Shown here: positions 55,043 through 64,000 of the stretch, in pieces
Layout of the letters: each line of letters starts with the position of its first letter
Position numbering within the stretch: the stretch's first letter is position 1
Source of the DNA: an uncultured Roseobacter sp.
GTDB taxonomy: Bacteria > Pseudomonadota > Alphaproteobacteria > Rhodobacterales > Rhodobacteraceae
Direction: 5' to 3'
DNA length: 64,000 bases
NCBI GenBank assembly: GCA_947501635.1
Contig: CANMWT010000005.1
Coordinates: 62,001-126,000, forward strand
Program-made: the position numbers and the translations under genes
The notes under the pieces: generated by a model
Told to the model about the DNA's origin: nothing
Database searches by the model: none
The model's input: the letters and a program-made list of their open reading frames with translations, nothing else

Positions 55043-55702
55043 ATGACGGATGATACGGATTTTGACGATTTGGCAAATGGTGCCGATGCACTGAACGAAA
55101 CGCTGGGTCAAACGAGCGTATTGGTCACGGGTTTCGACAGCGAATTGCGACGCATGCAATCGTCACTGGAAGCCACTGGCAAAGACATCGCTTCTTTGGA
55201 GAGGGGCCTTGGGCGCGGGTTGCGCCGTGCATTTGATGGTGTGGTACTGGACGGAATGAAGCTGTCTGACGCCCTGAAGACTGTGCGGGACAGCATGATC
55301 ACCACGACATACAATGCTGCCATCCGTCCAGTCTCGAACGGGCTGGGCGGCGTGCTGGCCAACACGGTAGGCGGCTTTGTCCAAAACATTCTGCCTTTTG
55401 CAGATGGTGCACCCTTTAGCCAGGGGCGCGTCATGCCTTTTGCTACAGGAGGTATCGTTAGCAGCACAACAGCTTTTGGCATGCGCGGAGGCATGGGGAT
55501 CATGGGCGAAGCGGGACCGGAGGCGATTATGCCGCTGGCACGGGGAGCTGACGGGAAGTTGGGGGTGCGTGGCGCCGGTGGCGGCGGTCAGTCCATTGTC
55601 ATGAATATCACAACTCCGGATGTGCAGAGCTTCAGGCGTTCGCAGGGTCAGATTGCCGCCCAGATGACGCGCGCGCTGAGCCGCGGGCAAAGAAATCGAT
55701 AG
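55043..55702 (+). CDS. GTA g11, tail tape measure protein
   Basis: The 219-residue protein sets tail length and is very short compared with phage tape measures, consistent with the short GTA tail. The N-terminal half is helical (LANGADALNETLGQTSVLVT, RMQSSLEATGKDIASLERGLGRGL). The C-terminal half is glycine-rich with VGGFVQNILPFADGAPF and GIMGEAGPEAIMPLARGADG, the typical end of tape measures. The ATG at 55043 follows GAAGGAAG; a GTG at 55028 is possible. Confidence 0.93.
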   Translation: MTDDTDFDDLANGADALNETLGQTSVLVTGFDSELRRMQSSLEATGKDIASLERGLGRGLRRAFDGVVLDGMKLSDALKTVRDSMITTTYNAAIRPVSNGLGGVLANTVGGFVQNILPFADGAPFSQGRVMPFATGGIVSSTTAFGMRGGMGIMGEAGPEAIMPLARGADGKLGVRGAGGGGQSIVMNITTPDVQSFRRSQGQIAAQMTRALSRGQRNR

Positions 55703-55720
55703 AGCAGAAGGCACAGAAAT

Positions 55721-56353
55721 ATGCAGTTTCATGACGTAAGATTTCCGGCCTCACTTAGCTTTGGGTCGGTCGGTGGCCCGGAGCGGCGCACAGATGTGGT
55801 CACCATCAGCAACGGATTTGAAGAGCGAAACTCCCCGTGGGCCCACTCGCGCCGTCGGTACGACGCCGGTGTGGGGATGCGATCACTCGATGATGTCGAG
55901 ACAATGATATCTTTCTTCGAAGCGCGTTTTGGCCAGCTTTATGCCTTCCGCTGGAAAGACTGGTCCGATTACCGATCTTGTAAGCCATCGCAGGACATCA
56001 CGCCTTTTGACCAGATTTTGGGTGAGGGAGATGGCACACAGACGGCCTACCAACTGCGCAAGACGTATCGCTCCGGAAGCTATAACTATGAGCGGCCCAT
56101 TGTGAAACCTGTCTCGGGTACGGTGCGGGTGGCTGTTGAACAAGACGTGCTGCAAGAGACGATCGACTACACAATCGACCTGGACACAGGTCTCATTACT
56201 TTCGATCGTGCGCCAGATCCACAGATGCAGGTCACTGCAGGGTTCGAGTTTGACGTGCCCGTCCGTTTTGATACCGACAGTATTCAGACCAGCGTGGCCA
56301 GCTTTCAGGCAGGTGAGATACCGACGGTGCCTATTGTCGAGGTGCGGGTATGA
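55721..56353 (+). CDS. GTA g12, distal tail protein (DUF2460)
   Basis: The 210-residue protein is the DUF2460/TIGR02217 type: MQFHDVRFPASLSFGSVGGPERRTDVV, FEARFGQLYAFRWKDWSDYRS, YRLRKTY-like and VTAGFEFDVPVRFDTD. It forms the ring at the tail tip that holds the hub. AGAAGG precedes the ATG. The stop overlaps g13 as ATGA. Confidence 0.95.
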   Translation: MQFHDVRFPASLSFGSVGGPERRTDVVTISNGFEERNSPWAHSRRRYDAGVGMRSLDDVETMISFFEARFGQLYAFRWKDWSDYRSCKPSQDITPFDQILGEGDGTQTAYQLRKTYRSGSYNYERPIVKPVSGTVRVAVEQDVLQETIDYTIDLDTGLITFDRAPDPQMQVTAGFEFDVPVRFDTDSIQTSVASFQAGEIPTVPIVEVRV

Positions 56354-57228
56354 ACGCGGAACTCAACGCTCATTTGCAAACCGGTCTTACGACCGTGGCA
56401 CACGCTTGGGCAATCGAGCGTCAGGACGGCGTAGTCTTGGGTTTTACCGACCATGACAGGGATCTTGATTTTGAGGGTGTCACATTTCGCGCGGATACCG
56501 GATTGAGCGCATTGTCCTTGGCACAAAGCACTGGCCTTTCTGTTGACAATACGGAAGCTCTGGGTGCGCTTAGCGATATTTCCATCCGCGAGGACGAGAT
56601 CGAACAAGGCCGCTTTGACGGGGCAGAAGTGCGGGCGTGGCTTGTCAACTGGAACGACGTTTCGCAGCGGTGGCTACAGTTTCGTGGGTCAATCGGTGAG
56701 TTGCGTCGCGGGGATGGCGCCTTTCAGGCGGAACTACGCGGTTTGACGGAAGCTTTGAACCGACCTTTGGGGCGCGTCTACCAGAAACCGTGTACAGCGG
56801 TTCTGGGCGATGCGGACTGCCGGTTTGATACTTTGGCACCGGGGTACTCCGTGGATTTGTCCATCGGGCAGCAGGAGGGGTCGCGTGTTTTTCGTTGGGA
56901 GGACCTGAGCGGGTTTGACCAAGGATGGTTCACGCGCGGCCGGTTAGATGTGCTGGACGGGGCCTTGTCTGGCCTTTGGGGAATGATCAAATCGGACAGG
57001 CTCCACAATGGTATCCGCACGGTCGAATTGTGGGAGCCAATTCGTGGTCAGCTTGAAGAGGGAGCCAGCGTGCGGTTGACCGCCGGATGTGACAAGCGCA
57101 GAGGGACATGCCAGCTAAAGTTTCGAAACCTTCTTAACTTTCAGGGCTTTCCGGACATTCCTGGCGATGACTGGCTGTTGGCAGTTCCTAAATCGACCGG
57201 CGCCAACACTGGTGGGAGCAGACGATGA
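56350..57228 (+). CDS. GTA g13, baseplate hub protein (DUF2163) with Fe-S cysteines
   Basis: The 292-residue protein is the DUF2163 hub. It has four conserved cysteines at 148, 157, 247 and 254 (QKPCTA, DADCRF, AGCDK, GTCQL). These fit the iron-sulfur cluster seen in the structure of the R. capsulatus GTA hub. The N-terminal domain has WAIERQDGVVLGFTDHDRDLDFEGV. Overlaps by ATGA with both neighbours. Confidence 0.94.
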   Translation: MNAELNAHLQTGLTTVAHAWAIERQDGVVLGFTDHDRDLDFEGVTFRADTGLSALSLAQSTGLSVDNTEALGALSDISIREDEIEQGRFDGAEVRAWLVNWNDVSQRWLQFRGSIGELRRGDGAFQAELRGLTEALNRPLGRVYQKPCTAVLGDADCRFDTLAPGYSVDLSIGQQEGSRVFRWEDLSGFDQGWFTRGRLDVLDGALSGLWGMIKSDRLHNGIRTVELWEPIRGQLEEGASVRLTAGCDKRRGTCQLKFRNLLNFQGFPDIPGDDWLLAVPKSTGANTGGSRR

Positions 57229-57671
57229 TGCCCGCACAGCAGAGAATTGTTGATGAAGCCAGACGTTGGATCGGAACACCGTATGTGCACCAATCCTCTG
57301 TCTTAGGGGCCGGTACTGATTGCTTGGGTCTTTTGCGGGGGATCTGGCGTGCTGTTTATGGTGAGGAGCCTGAACCTGTCCCTGCTTACACGTTGGATTG
57401 GGCGGAACCGCAGGGAGAAGAACGGCTTTGGGATGCGGCACTGCGCCATCTCCTGCCCAAACCGTTGAGCCAAGAAGCACCGGGTGACGTTTTGCTTTTC
57501 CGGATGCGCACGGGCGCAGTGGCAAAGCATTTAGGTGTGGCTTCCGCTGTCGGAGATCACGCACGTTTTGTGCACGCATATTCCAAATATGGCGTGCTTG
57601 AAAGCGCATTGAGCCAACCGTGGCGGCGACGTGTCGTTGCCCGTTTTGAATTTCCCGAGGAGACCGACTGA
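57225..57671 (+). CDS. GTA g14, NlpC/P60-family cell-wall peptidase
   Basis: The 148-residue enzyme helps the tail tip penetrate the recipient's peptidoglycan. The catalytic cysteine is Cys33 in GAGTDCLGLLRGIW and the histidine is His102 in AKHLGVA. Two adjacent ATGs (57225, 57228) are possible starts; the first overlaps g13 as ATGA. The stop shares one base with g15 (TGATG). Confidence 0.93.
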   Translation: MMPAQQRIVDEARRWIGTPYVHQSSVLGAGTDCLGLLRGIWRAVYGEEPEPVPAYTLDWAEPQGEERLWDAALRHLLPKPLSQEAPGDVLLFRMRTGAVAKHLGVASAVGDHARFVHAYSKYGVLESALSQPWRRRVVARFEFPEETD

Positions 57672-60600
57672 TGGCGACAATTGTATTATCCGCAGCGGGT
57701 GCTGCAATTGGCGGGTCCATCGGCGGGACGGTGGCAGGGCTTTCAACGGCTGTAATTGGACGGGCTGTTGGGGCGACCGTGGGCCGAGTGATCGACCAGA
57801 GCGTGATGGGCAATGGGTCAGAAGTGATCGAGACCGGCCGTATCGAGCGCTTTCGCCTGTCGGGTGCAGGAGAAGGGGACCCTGTCCCACAGACATACGG
57901 GCGCATCCGTCTTGGAGGCCAGACCATTTGGGCGTCGGATTTTCTGGAAAACGTGACTGTAACAACATCAGGTGGCGGAGGGGGCAAAGGGGCGCCAAGC
58001 CAACCCAAAACCAAAACCCGCCGGTTTTCTTATTCCGTTAATCTGGCAGTCGCGATTTGTGAGGGCACGATTACGCGTGTCGGGCGCATCTGGGCCGACG
58101 GCGAGGAGATCGCACCGGATGATCTGAACATGCGCATCTACAAGGGTGGCAAAGATCAACTTCCCGATCCGGTTATGGAAGCGATAGAGGGTACAGGGAA
58201 TGTGCCCGCCTATAGGGGAACGGCATATGTGGTGTTCGAAAACCTTGGTCTTGAACGTTTTGGCAATCGCGTGCCGCAGTTTTCCTTTGAGGTTTCCCGT
58301 CCTGAGCAACCCGGCGAACCTGATGTAGAGGTATCGCCAACCTACGGCATCCGCTCGGTCGCGATTATTCCCGGGACCGGAGAGTACGCGCTGGCGACAA
58401 CTCCTGTTTACTACTCTGACGGTCCGGGGAGCCGTTGGAGCGCGAATGTGAACACACCCTTGGAAAAGTCGGATTTTACCGTTTCACTTGAAACGCTTGG
58501 CGAGGAGTTGCCAAACTGTGAGGCAACATCCCTGGTGGTGTCGTGGTTCGGGGATGATCTGCGCTGCGATCGCTGCCAACTGCGCCCCAAGGTTGAGAAA
58601 AAACGCTATGAAGGCGAGAATATGCCGTGGCGCGTGGCTGGTTTGACACGGACGACTGCCGAGGAGATGGCGCTGCAGGATGGCCGCCCGATTTATGGCG
58701 GAACACCCACGGACCGGTCCGTTGTTCAAGCCATTCAAGCTATTCATGCCGCTGGCAAGGAAGTGATGTTCTATCCGTTCGTCTTGATGGATCAGCTCGA
58801 CGGCAACATGCTGCCCAACCCTTACGACCCCGCGCAATCACAACCAAGGTTGCCCTGGCGCGGACGGATCACGTTATCGGTCGCACCGGGCGTGCCCGGC
58901 TCTGTGGATGGAACGGCGGCCGCAGAGGCTGAGGTTTCGGCTTTTTTCGGGACGGCTTTGGCGGCGGACTATTCCGTCGCAAACGGCAACGTGAGCTATG
59001 CCGGTCCGAGCGAATGGTCGCTCAGCAGGTTTATTCTTCACTATGCTGCATTGTGCAAGGCCGCTGGTGGTGTGGAAGCTTTCTGTATCAGCTCCGAGAT
59101 GCGCGGGCTCACACAGATTCGGGGCATGGCCAACCGTTTCGTCGCGGTAGAGCGTATGAAAGCTCTGGCTGCCGAAGTGCGCTTGCTATTGGGACCAGAT
59201 ACCAAGATCAGCTATGCGGCGGACTGGAGCGAGTACTTTGGCTACCAGCCGCAGGACGGTTCCGGAGATCGGTTCTTTCATCTCGACCCGCTGTGGTCCG
59301 ACGACAATATCGACTTCATCGGTATCGACAATTACATGCCACTGTCTGACTGGCGGGACGGTACCGAACACGCAGATGCTGCAGCTGGATCAATCTACAA
59401 CCCTGACTACTTGCGCGGCAATATCACTGGTGGTGAAGGATATGATTGGTACTATCATTCGGTTGATGCGCAAGCAGCGCAGATCCGGACACCGATTGAG
59501 GATGGCGCTTATGGCGAGCCCTGGGTGTTTCGGTACAAAGACCTACGCGGATGGTGGGAAAACCCACATTTTGATCGCATCTCAGGTGTAAGATCTGCTG
59601 TGCCCACGGACTGGGTCCCCAAATCGAAACCCTTCTGGTTTACCGAGATGGGCTGTGCTGCCGTCGACAAGGCAACCAACCAACCCAACAAGTTCGTTGA
59701 TACAAAAAGCTCGGAAGGGAGCCTGCCAAACTATTCCACGGGTGCGCGCGACGATTTTATTCAAACACAGTACCTGCATGCTATGGTTTCCGCTTGGGGT
59801 GACGTCGAAAACAACCCGCTATCGCCACTCTACGGTGGTCCCATGGTGGATATGAGCAGGGCGTTTGTATGGGCATGGGACGCTCGCCCTTATCCGTATT
59901 TCCCCAATAATCTCGAACTTTGGAGCGACGCGGAAAATTACGGTCGGGGTCACTGGATCAACGGTCGGACTTCGGCGCGGTCGCTTGCGTCGGTTGTGAC
60001 AGAGATCTGTGAAAAAGCGGGTGTGAAGGCCTTTGATGCGTCGGAGCTATATGGGACGGTACGGGGTTTTATAGTGAGCGACGTCTCCGAAGCGCGCTCG
60101 GCTTTGCAGCCTTTGATGCTGCGCTTTGCCTTTGACGCAATCGAACGCGATGGTGTCTTGCAGTTCCGTATGAGGAACAGCTCTAAAGCGGTGAGGCTTG
60201 ATCGTGAAACACTGGCCCTTTCGGACGAACTTGAAGCGTCGGTTGAACAGTTGCGAAAGTCCGATGCTGAGGTGTCTGGTCGTGTCAGGTTGCGGTTTCT
60301 GCAAGCGGATGCCGGGTTTAACGCTCTTTCCGAAGAGGCGGTGCTGGCGGATGAGCAGACCCACGCGGTGGCCACATCAGAAGTGCCACTGGCGCTGACA
60401 CGCGCCGAGGGGCGACAAGTTGTCGAACGTTGGCTGACCGAGGCACGAGTTGCGCGCGATACTGTGCGTTTTGCACTGCCGCCTTCATTGATGTCACTGG
60501 GGGCAGGTGACGTCGTTTCCATTGACGGCCAGCAACAAGAGGGGCCTGGCTCTTACCGGATTGACAGAGTTGAACAAGGGGCTTTGCAGGTGGCCGAAGC

Positions 60601-61615
60601 TGTCAGGATCGACCCTGAGGTTTACGCGGCCTCTGATATGCCGGATGAGATCGAAAGCCCGGGCATCTTTGTCCCGCCCGTTCCTGTCTTTCCGTTGTTT
60701 CTGGATTTGCCGCTGATTACAGGGGATGAAGTGCCGCACGCGCCTTATCTTGCTGCAACCGCACAACCATGGCCGGGGACTGTCGCCCTTTATCAATCGC
60801 CCAGTGACAGCGACTACCAGTTGTTGAACGTGCTCGCCGCTCGTTCGGTGATCGGCGTGACAGAAAGTGCGATGTCTCTGGCACCGGCGGGGCGGTTTGA
60901 TGATGGTGCGCCGTTGCGTGTCAAACTGACCAACGGTGCGTTGAGCTCTGTCGACGAACTGGCGCTTTTGTCTGGTGCAAATCTGGCGGCAATCGGAGAC
61001 GGGTCGTCCGGAAACTGGGAATTGTTCCAGTTCGCCGAGGCCGAGCTGATAGATGTTGATACCTATTGGTTGAGCCGTCGGTTGCGTGGGCAGTTGGGCA
61101 GCGACGGTATCGCGCCGCTCGTCTGGCCGGAAGGCAGCTGGTTTGTGCTGATGAACGGGCTGCCCGAACAAATCGATCTTGCGCGCAACCTGCGCCGCGT
61201 GGCCCAGAGCTACCGGATCGGACCGGCACGTCGTGCGGTCTTTGACCCCAGCTATGTGGAAAAAAATGAATCTTTTGATGGAAACGGGCTGCGTCCCTAC
61301 GCCCCGGCACACGTCAAAGTCGCCGCAGGCGGGGCAGGCGCGCTAGAGGTCTCGTGGATACGCCGCACACGGATTGACGGGGATGCTTGGGAAACTACTG
61401 ATGTGCCTTTGGGTGAAGAAAGCGAGCGGTATGTGGTGCGCATACGCAAGGATGGGGCCGTCATTCGCACGCAATTCATAGACTCCCCTTTCTGGATTTA
61501 CCCTTTGTCAGAACAGGCGGCTGACGGGCTTACGGGTGGGTTTGATGTGGAAGTAGCGCAGCTTTCAGCAGCTTACGGTGAGGGGCCTGCAGGCCGTGTC
61601 TCCCACGTTGCATAA
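57671..61615 (+). CDS. GTA g15, megatron (tail fibre / host-specificity) protein
   Basis: The 1314-residue protein is the central tail-tip protein. It starts with a glycine/alanine-rich hydrophobic segment (VLSAAGAAIGGSIGGTVAGLSTAVIGRAVGATVG). Next is a beta-rich region to about residue 300, then the GTA TIM-barrel-like domain (about 340-720: FYPFVLMDQLDG, ISYAADWSEYFGYQPQDG, IDFIGIDNYMPLSDW, WVFRYKDLRGWWENPHFDR). A phage-tail hub-like domain and C-terminal fibronectin-like beta domains follow. Length is like the R. capsulatus protein. It ends the cluster; no terminator is seen after it. Confidence 0.95.
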   Translation: MATIVLSAAGAAIGGSIGGTVAGLSTAVIGRAVGATVGRVIDQSVMGNGSEVIETGRIERFRLSGAGEGDPVPQTYGRIRLGGQTIWASDFLENVTVTTSGGGGGKGAPSQPKTKTRRFSYSVNLAVAICEGTITRVGRIWADGEEIAPDDLNMRIYKGGKDQLPDPVMEAIEGTGNVPAYRGTAYVVFENLGLERFGNRVPQFSFEVSRPEQPGEPDVEVSPTYGIRSVAIIPGTGEYALATTPVYYSDGPGSRWSANVNTPLEKSDFTVSLETLGEELPNCEATSLVVSWFGDDLRCDRCQLRPKVEKKRYEGENMPWRVAGLTRTTAEEMALQDGRPIYGGTPTDRSVVQAIQAIHAAGKEVMFYPFVLMDQLDGNMLPNPYDPAQSQPRLPWRGRITLSVAPGVPGSVDGTAAAEAEVSAFFGTALAADYSVANGNVSYAGPSEWSLSRFILHYAALCKAAGGVEAFCISSEMRGLTQIRGMANRFVAVERMKALAAEVRLLLGPDTKISYAADWSEYFGYQPQDGSGDRFFHLDPLWSDDNIDFIGIDNYMPLSDWRDGTEHADAAAGSIYNPDYLRGNITGGEGYDWYYHSVDAQAAQIRTPIEDGAYGEPWVFRYKDLRGWWENPHFDRISGVRSAVPTDWVPKSKPFWFTEMGCAAVDKATNQPNKFVDTKSSEGSLPNYSTGARDDFIQTQYLHAMVSAWGDVENNPLSPLYGGPMVDMSRAFVWAWDARPYPYFPNNLELWSDAENYGRGHWINGRTSARSLASVVTEICEKAGVKAFDASELYGTVRGFIVSDVSEARSALQPLMLRFAFDAIERDGVLQFRMRNSSKAVRLDRETLALSDELEASVEQLRKSDAEVSGRVRLRFLQADAGFNALSEEAVLADEQTHAVATSEVPLALTRAEGRQVVERWLTEARVARDTVRFALPPSLMSLGAGDVVSIDGQQQEGPGSYRIDRVEQGALQVAEAVRIDPEVYAASDMPDEIESPGIFVPPVPVFPLFLDLPLITGDEVPHAPYLAATAQPWPGTVALYQSPSDSDYQLLNVLAARSVIGVTESAMSLAPAGRFDDGAPLRVKLTNGALSSVDELALLSGANLAAIGDGSSGNWELFQFAEAELIDVDTYWLSRRLRGQLGSDGIAPLVWPEGSWFVLMNGLPEQIDLARNLRRVAQSYRIGPARRAVFDPSYVEKNESFDGNGLRPYAPAHVKVAAGGAGALEVSWIRRTRIDGDAWETTDVPLGEESERYVVRIRKDGAVIRTQFIDSPFWIYPLSEQAADGLTGGFDVEVAQLSAAYGEGPAGRVSHVA

Positions 61616-61633
61616 TGTCCCCAGCACTGCCGC

Positions 61634-61648
61634 ATTCCATATTGGAAT
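61634..61648. other. Small inverted repeat between g15 and cysE
   Basis: ATTCCA-TAT-TGGAAT has perfect 6-bp arms, 19 bases after the g15 stop and about 75 before cysE. It lacks a T run. An operator near the cysE promoter is possible. Confidence 0.35.
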
Positions 61649-61723
61649 TCAGGCCATCACAGTTTTGCGTTTGGTTTTCCGCGCCTAAATAGGGTAGGAA
61701 CAAGGGACGAAAGGTAGGTGTCC

Positions 61724-62533
61724 ATGGCTGAACTAAGCGCAAAGATTACCCAGGTTGATCCTGTTTGGGATCAGATCACGGCGGAAGCCCGCCAGGCGTC
61801 GCTGGATGAACCTTTGATGGGCGGCTTTCTGCATGCTTGCATTCTACATCACAAAAACATCGAAAAAGCACTGTCGTACCGCATCGCGGCCAAGCTTGCT
61901 TCTAATGAGATGTCTATGGTGGTCGTGCGAGAGATTGTCGAAGACGCCTACGCAAATGACGCGTCGCTTGTGCAGGCTGCACGCGCTGATCTCGTGGCGA
62001 TCTATGAACGCGACCCGGCCTGCCACAAGCTTTTGCAACCGATCCTGTACTTCAAAGGGTATCAGGCCATGCAGGCTTATCGCCTCGGGCACTATCTGTG
62101 GACCCAAGGGCATCGCGATCTGGCGTATTTTGTTCAGATGCGCGTCTCTGAGATTTTTGGCGTCGATATCCATCCAGCTGCGCGTATCGGAAAAGGCATT
62201 ATGATCGACCATGCACATTCGATTGTGATTGGCGAAACCGCGGTTGTGGGCGACAACGTTTCAATGCTGCATTCGGTCACGTTGGGCGGCACCGGCAAGG
62301 AAGAAGAAGATCGGCACCCCAAAATTGCAGATGGCGTGCTAATTGGCGCCGGTGCGAAAGTGCTGGGCAATATCAAAGTTGGAAAGTGCAGTAGGATTGC
62401 TGCGGGGTCTGTGGTCTTGGAGGAAGTTCCGGAATGCAAAACCGTGGCAGGCATTCCCGCTCGGATTGTTGGTGAAGCGGGGTGCGACCAACCGGCGATT
62501 TCAATGAACCATATGTTTGGCCCGCAAGACTGA
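61724..62533 (+). CDS. cysE: Serine O-acetyltransferase
   Basis: The 269-residue enzyme acetylates serine for cysteine synthesis. The N-terminal helical domain is present. The left-handed beta-helix has the active-site segment DHAHSIVIGETAVVGDNVSMLHSVTLGGTG and the hexapeptide repeats GVLIGAGAKVLGNIKVG. The C-terminal tail can carry cysteine feedback inhibition. The ATG at 61724 is better spaced from AAGGTAGG than the GTG two codons upstream. It ends at a bidirectional terminator. Confidence 0.96.
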   Translation: MAELSAKITQVDPVWDQITAEARQASLDEPLMGGFLHACILHHKNIEKALSYRIAAKLASNEMSMVVVREIVEDAYANDASLVQAARADLVAIYERDPACHKLLQPILYFKGYQAMQAYRLGHYLWTQGHRDLAYFVQMRVSEIFGVDIHPAARIGKGIMIDHAHSIVIGETAVVGDNVSMLHSVTLGGTGKEEEDRHPKIADGVLIGAGAKVLGNIKVGKCSRIAAGSVVLEEVPECKTVAGIPARIVGEAGCDQPAISMNHMFGPQD

Positions 62534-62551
62534 AGTTCAGCTCAGCAATTA

Positions 62552-62583
62552 AAAAAGGCCGGGTGACAGCACCCGGCCTTTTT
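62552..62583. terminator. Bidirectional terminator between cysE and pdhC
   Basis: AAAAAGGCCGGGTG, ACAG loop, CACCCGGCCTTTTT: a perfect stem of about 14 bp with T runs on both strands, serving both convergent genes. Confidence 0.95.
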
Positions 62584-62602
62584 GCGTGATTACCACAACT
62601 TT

Positions 62603-63901
62603 CTAAGCCAGCATCGTCATTGGGCTTTCAAGGTTGTCCTTGATCGCCGTGAGAAGCTGAGCACCCAGTGCGCCATCAATAACGCGGTGATCGACAGAAA
62701 GGGTTACGGACATCACAGTCGCCACGCCCAACTCTCCGTCCTTACCCACAACAGGCTTTTTAACGCCCGCGCCGACAGCAAGGATCGCGCCGTGCGGTGG
62801 GTTGATGACCGCATCGAAGTTGTCGATGCCGAACATCCCAAGGTTTGAAATCGCAAAACTGCCGCCCTGATATTCATGAGGGGCCAGCTTGCGGTCACGG
62901 GCGCGTCCGGCAAGGTCTTTCATCTCGGCCGACAGAGCCGACAACGACTTCATCTCGGCATCTTTCAGCACCGGAGTAAAGAGCCCGCCGTCGATCGCAA
63001 CGGCAACGGCCACGTCCGAGGGTTTCAGCTTGAGCATCCTGTCCCCGGCCCAGACCGCATTGGCATCGGGTACCGACTGCAACGCCAGAGCGCAGGCCTT
63101 GATAATGAAGTCATTGACCGACAGTTTCACTCCGCGCGCTTCCAACTGCTTGTTCAACTGACCCCGGAAGGCCAGCAACGCGTCCAGTTCGATGTCGCGT
63201 CTGAGGTAAAAATGCGGGATGGACTGTTTGGCTTCGGTCAGGCGTGCAGCGATGGTTTTGCGCATGCCGTTGAGGCTGATTTCCTCGAACTCGCGACCCT
63301 CATACATCGCCATGACTGCATCCGCAGCGGGGCCTGCCGAAGGCGCAGGCGCCGCAGTAGAGGCCGCGGGAGCAGCTGCCGCTGCCGGTGCTGCAGGCTG
63401 AGCGGTTGCATTCTCTACATCCGCTTTCACGATACGCCCGCGCGGCCCGGATCCCTTGATCGCGGCAAGGTCGAGGCCCTTGTCTGCTGCAATCCGTCGC
63501 GCGAGTGGTGAGGCAAAGATGCGCGACCCGTCTGCCGAAGCAGGTGCCGCCGGGGCAGGTGTTGCACCAGCACTCGGCGCGGTGGCCTCGGCTGCGGGTG
63601 CTGGGGTGGCTTCAGGGGCCGGTGCCGTGGCCGCATCAGTAATGTCATCGGCACTTTCGCCATCTTCCAGCAACACGGCAATCGGCGTGTTTACTTTCAC
63701 GCCCTCGCTGCCTTCTGGCACGAGGATCTTGCCAATGGTGCCTTCGTCGACCGCTTCGAACTCCATCGTCGCCTTGTCGGTTTCGATTTCGGCCATAATG
63801 TCGCCAGAGGCAACAGTATCACCTTCCTTGACCAGCCATTTGGCCAGCGTGCCCTCTTCCATGGTCGGGCTCAGGGCGGGCATCAAAATTTCTGTAGGCA
63901 T
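62603..63901 (-). CDS. pdhC: Pyruvate dehydrogenase complex dihydrolipoamide acetyltransferase (E2)
   Basis: The 432-residue E2 has one N-terminal lipoyl domain with the lipoylated Lys43 in [10 protein letters not shown] long Ala/Pro-rich linker follows, then the E1/E3-binding domain ([29 protein letters not shown], about 128-160). A second Ala/Pro linker leads to the catalytic domain ending with [14 protein letters not shown]. The [14 protein letters not shown] start is diagnostic. The gene is 12 bases downstream of the E1 beta gene. Confidence 0.96.
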   Translation of the reverse strand: MPTEILMPALSPTMEEGTLAKWLVKEGDTVASGDIMAEIETDKATMEFEAVDEGTIGKILVPEGSEGVKVNTPIAVLLEDGESADDITDAATAPAPEATPAPAAEATAPSAGATPAPAAPASADGSRIFASPLARRIAADKGLDLAAIKGSGPRGRIVKADVENATAQPAAPAAAAAPAASTAAPAPSAGPAADAVMAMYEGREFEEISLNGMRKTIAARLTEAKQSIPHFYLRRDIELDALLAFRGQLNKQLEARGVKLSVNDFIIKACALALQSVPDANAVWAGDRMLKLKPSDVAVAVAIDGGLFTPVLKDAEMKSLSALSAEMKDLAGRARDRKLAPHEYQGGSFAISNLGMFGIDNFDAVINPPHGAILAVGAGVKKPVVGKDGELGVATVMSVTLSVDHRVIDGALGAQLLTAIKDNLESPMTMLA

Positions 63902-63913
63902 TCTGCGCGCTCC

Positions 63914-64000
63914 TTAGCTGTATGTTACTTTTTTCACGGCTTCGATGACCTCATCCGTGGTCACCAACGCGTGCTTTTCGAGATTGGCCGCATAGGGCAT
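63914..64000 (-). CDS. pdhB: Pyruvate dehydrogenase E1 beta subunit, C-terminal end (cut by window edge)
   Basis: The last 28 codons are visible (MPYAANLEKHALVTTDEVIE, then AVKKVTYS and stop). This ending (PYAANLE... VIEAVKKV.Y) is typical of alphaproteobacterial PdhB, and pdhC follows directly. The rest of the gene lies outside the window. It forms an operon with pdhC. Confidence 0.92.
   Translation of the reverse strand: MPYAANLEKHALVTTDEVIEAVKKVTYS

Larger units (their letters stand above)
47438..61615 (+). mobile_element. Complete RcGTA-type gene transfer agent structural cluster
   Basis: Seventeen co-oriented genes, g1, g2, g3, g3.5, g4-g10, g10.1 and g11-g15, run in the same order as the Rhodobacter capsulatus GTA, without visible frameshift or deletion. 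There is no integrase, repressor, replication or lysis gene and no attachment-site-like flanking repeat was seen. It is bordered by mltG and cysE, so it is a domesticated host element, not an active prophage. Head-spike, maturation, lysis and gafA genes are not in the window and must lie elsewhere if the particle is made. Confidence 0.95.

Noticed and set aside
54830-55045. Programmed frameshift joining g10 and g10.1 like phage tail chaperones
   Set aside because: No slippery heptamer at the junction and each gene has its own start with an ATGA overlap.
47438-61615. Reading the phage-like cluster as an active prophage
   Set aside because: No integrase, repressor, replication or lysis genes and no flanking repeats; gene order is that of a GTA.

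Overview
The window is ordinary chromosome of a marine Rhodobacterales alphaproteobacterium (roseobacter group). This rests on gene content: a complete Rhodobacter-type gene transfer agent (GTA) cluster, a DMSP lyase DddP, a ccmABCDG block, an orphan FliG, and several small secreted families typical of the order. The genus cannot be fixed from the sequence. GC content is fairly high and even. The clearest exception is an AT-richer 545-base stretch downstream of ccmG.

Layout. 1-6.4 kb: recJ (cut by the window edge), glpX, hom and a small lipoprotein on the minus strand; a tetR gene with its own palindromic operator and a 3-hydroxyisobutyrate-dehydrogenase-like gene on plus; serS on minus. 6.5-14.8 kb: a secreted trypsin-like protease, then a long plus-strand run yajC-secD-secF-tauE-like-SnoaL-like-Mth938-like-ccmA-ccmB-ccmC-ccmD-ccmG (protein export and cytochrome c maturation). 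15-28.6 kb: acnA, a DUF1223 protein, a lipid A-type acyltransferase, fliG, two small secreted proteins sharing a cysteine motif, purB, bioY, several secreted unknowns, an alpha/beta hydrolase-OsmC fusion and an SGNH-like protein. 28.6-32.7 kb: dddP, divergent from a DUF3445 haem N-demethylase, then glnB-glnA. 32.9-47.3 kb: nnrE-nnrD, a degenerate Hint protein, tRNA-Leu(UAG), tig, an aquaporin, rpsF-rpsR-rplI, two YceI-type genes, and the fatty-acid block fabD-fabG-acpP-(GNAT)-fabF-mltG. 47.4-61.6 kb: the GTA cluster g1-g15, 17 genes with no visible break. 61.7-64 kb: cysE, then pdhC and the 3' end of pdhB.

The GTA genes form one plus-strand transcription unit, with many ATGA or TGATG start-stop overlaps. 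They encode terminase small and large subunits, portal, protease, HK97-fold capsid, connector and tail-terminator proteins, tail tube, tail chaperones, a short tape measure, distal tail protein, an Fe-S hub, a cell-wall peptidase and the megatron fibre protein. Integrase, replication and lysis genes are absent from the cluster, and housekeeping genes flank it (mltG, cysE), as expected for a domesticated GTA rather than a prophage.

The most noteworthy unexplained signals are regulatory. Upstream of GTA g1 there is a near-consensus sigma70 promoter (TTGACT-N17-TATAAG) with a palindrome in its spacer and a second palindrome 44 bp upstream sharing the core CGTACG. The ~100-nt leader that follows has a terminator-like hairpin and then a 10-bp hairpin whose 3' arm contains most of the g1 Shine-Dalgarno. 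The major capsid cistron is bracketed by strong hairpins. Perfect or near-perfect inverted repeats also lie upstream of tetR, between dddP and the DUF3445 gene, upstream of glnB, and upstream of acnA.
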